From contig NZ_AEYW01000004.1 in NCBI RefSeq assembly GCF_000192475.1, forward strand, positions 124,001 to 188,000: a DNA stretch of 64,000 bases, read 5' to 3'. The position numbers and the translations under genes are program-made. Below are positions 60,819 to 64,000 of the stretch, piece by piece (the stretch's first letter is position 1; every line of letters begins with the position of its first letter). The stretch is from Ruegeria conchae. GTDB taxonomy: Bacteria > Pseudomonadota > Alphaproteobacteria > Rhodobacterales > Rhodobacteraceae. The notes beneath the pieces are model-generated. The model was not told the origin of the DNA. It made no database searches and worked only from the letters and a program-made list of their open reading frames with translations.

Positions 60819-61322
60819 TCACCACAACTGAGGCTGTTGCGCGTAAGCGATGTAGAGCGGGTGTTTTGGATGGCCGTCTTTGGTGAGCCCCAGATGATAC
60901 ATCGGTTGACCTGTGGCGCGCAGCAGTGCTTCGACAGATCGACCGCGATCAAGATGCGCGCCATGTGTGCCCCAGCCAGCAATAACCTGATCGGCCCAGC
61001 CAACACCTTCCAGAATGGCTTGGTCGTTCTGCGGTCCAACAGGATCCTCAGCTGCGCGCATTTTGCGCGGGTCGGTATCGCGCCACGCAAAAATGTTGGT
61101 AACCTGAAATGCGCCGAAGCCCAATGTTCGCGCCCGCCGTTCACAGCGTTCAACCGTCGGGTCGTTCTGTACCTCGGTTGCGGTCGAGGGGTTCAGCATC
61201 ACAAACAGCGCCTTGCGCCCCGCCGGATCCCAGATGCGGGTCAGGCTATAGCGATACTTTTCGCAGTCGGAGTAGATGGCGGTCGAGGGCGCGTCGCCCT
61301 TGGTATGAGAACGGGTAATCAT
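60819..61322 (-). CDS. DUF1643 family protein
   Basis: A 167-residue DUF1643 protein. It has LFVMLNPSTATEVQNDPTVERCERRARTLGFGAFQVTNIFAWRDTDPRKM, which is highly typical, and a C-terminal GWADQVIAGWGTHG. The domain is found in many bacteria and phages, but its activity is unknown. It follows truB by 22 bases in the same direction, so it may be co-transcribed with it. Confidence 0.88.
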   Translation of the reverse strand: MITRSHTKGDAPSTAIYSDCEKYRYSLTRIWDPAGRKALFVMLNPSTATEVQNDPTVERCERRARTLGFGAFQVTNIFAWRDTDPRKMRAAEDPVGPQNDQAILEGVGWADQVIAGWGTHGAHLDRGRSVEALLRATGQPMYHLGLTKDGHPKHPLYIAYAQQPQLW

Positions 61323-61343
61323 GCCCTTCGCCTAACACGTAGT

Positions 61344-62249
61344 TCAAACGACGAACACCCGGCTGGGATGCAATTCACCGGATTTGTATATCCCGACGGC
61401 CACAGCCTTGCCATCCAGCGAAGCCCAGGCCTCGTCGCCGTATTCGACGTCGGATGCCAACACCATTCCCGGATTGCCATTGCGCAATCGGGTTGCCCCT
61501 TCCGGGGTGCATTTCAACTCAGGCAGATCAGACAGGCCGGTTTCCAACGGGTGCAGGTATTCATCCAATGCTGTGGTTTTGGCCATCTCATCGATCTGTT
61601 CGATGGACAGGCCGTCTTCGGCCTCGAACGGACCCGACCAGATGCGACGGAGTTCCTTGACGTGGCCGTAGCAGCCCAGCGCTTCGCCCAGATCGCGCGC
61701 GATCGAACGGACATACCCGCCTTTGCCGCAGGTCATTTCCAACACCACATGATCGGTGTCGGGTCGGTCGACAAGGATCAACTCTTCAACCCACAGGGGG
61801 CGTGCGGACAGTTCCACATCTTCGCCATCGCGGGCCAGTTTGTACGCGCGCTGACCGTCGATCTTCACAGCTGAAAACTTGGGCGGCACCTGCATGATAT
61901 CCCCGAGGAACGGTGAGAGCGCCTGTTTGATATCTTCATCCGTCGGACGCGCAGAGCTTTCCGAGATAACTTCGCCTTCGGCATCGTCGGTATTGGTGGC
62001 CTGTCCTAAACGCACAGTGAATGTGTAGGCTTTCAGCGCATCGGTGATGTAGGGAACAGTCTTGGTCGCCTCGCCCAAAGCTACCGCCAGAACGCCAGTT
62101 GCTTCGGGGTCCAGCGTGCCTGCATGGCCTGCTTTCTTGGCGTCCATCGCCCAACGCACCTTGTTGACGACCGCGGTCGAAGTCATGCCCGCAGGCTTGT
62201 CCACCACCAGCCAACCGGAAATGTCACGACCCTTGCGTTTGCGTCCCAT
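61344..62249 (-). CDS. truB: tRNA pseudouridine(55) synthase TruB
   Basis: A 301-residue TruB that makes pseudouridine 55 in the T-loop of most tRNAs. The catalytic Asp is in [32 protein letters not shown] is the N-terminal signature. [17 protein letters not shown] and the C-terminal PUA-like domain follow. It lies after the phosphodiester-glycosidase gene and rbfA, and before DUF1643, in a common rbfA-truB neighbourhood. Confidence 0.96.
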   Translation of the reverse strand: MGRKRKGRDISGWLVVDKPAGMTSTAVVNKVRWAMDAKKAGHAGTLDPEATGVLAVALGEATKTVPYITDALKAYTFTVRLGQATNTDDAEGEVISESSARPTDEDIKQALSPFLGDIMQVPPKFSAVKIDGQRAYKLARDGEDVELSARPLWVEELILVDRPDTDHVVLEMTCGKGGYVRSIARDLGEALGCYGHVKELRRIWSGPFEAEDGLSIEQIDEMAKTTALDEYLHPLETGLSDLPELKCTPEGATRLRNGNPGMVLASDVEYGDEAWASLDGKAVAVGIYKSGELHPSRVFVV

Positions 62250-62303
62250 CTTGCACCTTGAAACTTACTGAGGCGCGCGAGTTAGCGGATCGCTTCGACG
62301 CTG

Positions 62304-63047
62304 TCAATTTGCCGGTACGTTCTCGACGACGCCCACTATTGGTCCCAGTGAAAACCCGATGTCGGATCGGTTGTTGGCGCGGTCATACATCCGCGAAATA
62401 TTGCCATCCAGAAACAATGCGTTCGGAGTATCCAGCGTGTCGCGGAACAACCTGCCGAATTCATGGAAGGTGACGTAATCCTCAGAGATTGCAAATACCG
62501 CACGGGTCCCTTCAGCGTTGGTTCCGACCCCATTGCGTATATAGAGAGAGGTCGAATCCGGCAGGAATCGGGGGTGCAACTCTCCATCGATGACAAGCAT
62601 CGGGCCGGACTGGGTGGCGAACCGGCAATCCGGCGCGCGTTCGATGTAATCCAATGTCTCAAACACATCGGCGCGTCCGTCGCGAATGCAGAACACACCG
62701 TTGGGCAACAGACCGAAGTTTCCCGGGCCAGCATTCGGGATCACACGCATCTGTTCTTCGCCGTCCTCAACAAAGTGACCCACGGGCGAGCGATCATCAT
62801 GATACATGCCCGCGTTCATCGCAAAGGCCAGACGCTTACCGTCAGGTGCCAAAGCTTCGTTCACTGACGAGAAATGGCCCAACAGGTCGCCATTCTCATC
62901 GTTCAGGAACAGGCGCAAATCTTCGGATGCCGCGTCTACCTCGCAAATGGTGTAGCGCTTGTCCTCGTGGGTCAGCTTTTCACAAGTCACTGCCCCAGCC
63001 TGTGCGGCCCAAACAACCGCACCTAATGTGACAGATAGGCGGATCAC
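62304..63047 (-). CDS. Exported phosphodiester glycosidase family protein (DUF2233/NAGPA)
   Basis: A 247-residue exported protein with signal peptide [19 protein letters not shown]. The NAGPA domain has [48 protein letters not shown], and [14 protein letters not shown]. In animals the family uncovers mannose 6-phosphate; bacterial members act on cell-wall or envelope sugars, but the substrate is unknown. It overlaps rbfA by 4 bp and precedes truB, an unusual insertion between two RNA-maturation genes. Confidence 0.87.
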   Translation of the reverse strand: MIRLSVTLGAVVWAAQAGAVTCEKLTHEDKRYTICEVDAASEDLRLFLNDENGDLLGHFSSVNEALAPDGKRLAFAMNAGMYHDDRSPVGHFVEDGEEQMRVIPNAGPGNFGLLPNGVFCIRDGRADVFETLDYIERAPDCRFATQSGPMLVIDGELHPRFLPDSTSLYIRNGVGTNAEGTRAVFAISEDYVTFHEFGRLFRDTLDTPNALFLDGNISRMYDRANNRSDIGFSLGPIVGVVENVPAN

Positions 63048-63439
63048 TCGTCCAGATCGCGGCGCACCGCGTCCTGTTCGAACATGCGACGGGTGTCATC
63101 CAGTCGGTCGAATGTGTCATCCAACCGGAAACGTAGATCGGGAGAGAATTTCAGTCCGACCTTCTTGCCGACCATGCGCCGCAGCTCACCCTTGTTGCGA
63201 GCGAGCAGTTCGATCACGTCCTCCTGCCCTTTGCCGCCCAATGGCAGCACATAGGCGGTGGCGATCTTTAGATCGGGCGAGGTGCGCACCTCGCCCACAG
63301 TGATCGACATGCGGTTCAGGTCGGGGTCGTGGACATCTCCGCGCGCCAGAACTTCGGACAGGGTACGGCGGATCAGTTCGCCGACACGCAGCTGTCGTTG
63401 GGACGGGCCGGGGCCATCGTGGAATTTGTTCTTTGCCAT
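63044..63439 (-). CDS. rbfA: 30S ribosome-binding factor RbfA
   Basis: A 131-residue cold-shock-linked 30S maturation factor with a KH-like fold. Features are [50 protein letters not shown] and [19 protein letters not shown]. The start at 63439 ([10 protein letters not shown]) is preferred to an upstream frame. It is divergent from dapB and is the first gene of the leftward set that includes the glycosidase and truB. Confidence 0.93.
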   Translation of the reverse strand: MAKNKFHDGPGPSQRQLRVGELIRRTLSEVLARGDVHDPDLNRMSITVGEVRTSPDLKIATAYVLPLGGKGQEDVIELLARNKGELRRMVGKKVGLKFSPDLRFRLDDTFDRLDDTRRMFEQDAVRRDLDE

Positions 63440-63530
63440 AAACCCCGATCTAAGCGCAAAGCCGGGCTTTGCCAAGCGGGTGCGAACGGGGTAGGAGGCT
63501 TTGAGCCGACTTTAGAAAAGGACCAACGCA

Positions 63531-64000
63531 ATGACCCATATTCCGGGGATCGTCATTACAGGGGCTTCGGGCCGTATGGGGCAGATGCTGATCAAGACCG
63601 TGACCGACAGTGATCAGGCACGCCTGGTTGGCGTGGTCGAGCGCCAGGGTCACGATTGGATCGGTCAGGATGTTGGTGAAGCAATGGGTGGCCCCGCGCT
63701 GGGAGTTTTGATCACCGATGATCCGCTGGAGGCCTTCGCGCAGGCGCAGGCGGTGATCGACTTCACCGCACCCGAGGCGACGCTGGAGTTTGCCGCTTTG
63801 GCCGCGCAGGCGCGCTGCGTGCATGTGATCGGCACCACCGGCATGAGTGACGAACAGATTGTGGCGCTGGAACCGGCCTCGCGCCATGCGGTGATCGTGC
63901 GGGCAGGAAACATGAGCCTTGGCGTGAACCTGCTGGTGCAACTGACCAAAAAAGTCGCCGCCGCACTGGATGAGGATTTCGACATTGAAGTCATCGAAGG
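63531..64000 (+). CDS. dapB: 4-hydroxy-tetrahydrodipicolinate reductase, 3' end outside window
   Basis: The frame opens at ATG 63531 and runs to the edge, about 156 codons of a protein usually near 270 residues. The start is [20 protein letters not shown], whose GASGRMG is the NAD(P)H-binding motif of Dap[14 protein letters not shown] and [12 protein letters not shown] are DapB signatures. It reduces dihydrodipicolinate in lysine and cell-wall diaminopimelate synthesis. An AAAAGGA ribosome site lies 6-8 bases before the ATG. It is divergent from rbfA. Confidence 0.92.
   Translation, partial: MTHIPGIVITGASGRMGQMLIKTVTDSDQARLVGVVERQGHDWIGQDVGEAMGGPALGVLITDDPLEAFAQAQAVIDFTAPEATLEFAALAAQARCVHVIGTTGMSDEQIVALEPASRHAVIVRAGNMSLGVNLLVQLTKKVAAALDEDFDIEVIE

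Overview
The window looks like chromosome from a marine Roseobacter-clade alphaproteobacterium (Rhodobacterales, Rhodobacteraceae). The call rests on gene content and order, not on a marker-gene comparison. The supporting content is an FAD/GcvT dimethylglycine-dehydrogenase-type oxidase, a split flagellar cluster with a CtrA-like box, an mlaA-mlaC pair, a Hint-domain protein, an RTX protein, and the rbfA/truB/rpsO/pnp housekeeping set. Coding is dense and mostly GC-rich, with many 4-bp ATGA overlaps between genes. I found no rRNA, tRNA, CRISPR array, insertion sequence or prophage.

Layout. 0-3.8 kb: a covalent-flavin demethylase-type oxidoreductase overlapping an MmgE/PrpD gene. 3.9-11.8 kb: two divergent flagellar operons. 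The leftward one is fliL, a coiled-coil protein, a MotE-like protein, motA and a 715-aa periplasmic protein. The rightward one is fliF, fliH, fliN and fliP. A CtrA-like box lies between them. 11.8-18.4 kb: a sensor kinase/response regulator pair divergent from a glucose-type ABC importer, the arrangement of GltR-GtrS/Gts in Pseudomonas. 18.4-27.9 kb: mlaA-mlaC, ridA, a phosphodiesterase, an acyltransferase, a pterin dehydratase, three small envelope genes, a peroxiredoxin, a ferredoxin-type reductase, rsmD, a HAD phosphatase, a 59-codon gene and map. 28-34 kb: an AT-rich membrane orphan, sfsA, a CinA-like protein, GNAT, AhpD-like and OmpA-like genes, and a LysR regulator. 34.5-39.8 kb: an ArsR regulator divergent from two dimeric alpha-beta-barrel genes, a ribbon-helix-helix gene pair with its own operator-like promoter, an old-yellow-enzyme-type reductase and rppH. 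39.9-40.9 kb: a small metal cassette (GDCCVxC protein, MerT-like transporter, MerR regulator) with a textbook 19-bp-spacer MerR promoter. 41-52 kb: adenosine kinase, nth, a MarR-isochorismatase pair, an AraC-methyltransferase fusion, SigZ with a glutathione transferase, aldehyde dehydrogenase divergent from a 1-Cys peroxiredoxin across two palindromes, a Hint protein and a PLP decarboxylase. 52-64 kb: pnp, an ArsR-SRPBCC-DUF1761 operon with duplicated operators, LysR-arylsulfatase, about 1 kb with no convincing gene, then rpsO, an RTX protein, DUF1643, truB, a glycosidase, rbfA and a truncated dapB.

The window mixes core functions (RNA decay, ribosome maturation, tRNA modification, motility, outer-membrane lipid transport) with accessory units that each carry their own regulator and operator. 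No large unknown system is evident. The least explained parts are the ribbon-helix-helix/130-aa pair, the 715-aa protein in the position usually held by motB, the SigZ-transferase pair without an anti-sigma factor, and the gene-poor stretch with orphan hairpins between the arylsulfatase and rpsO.
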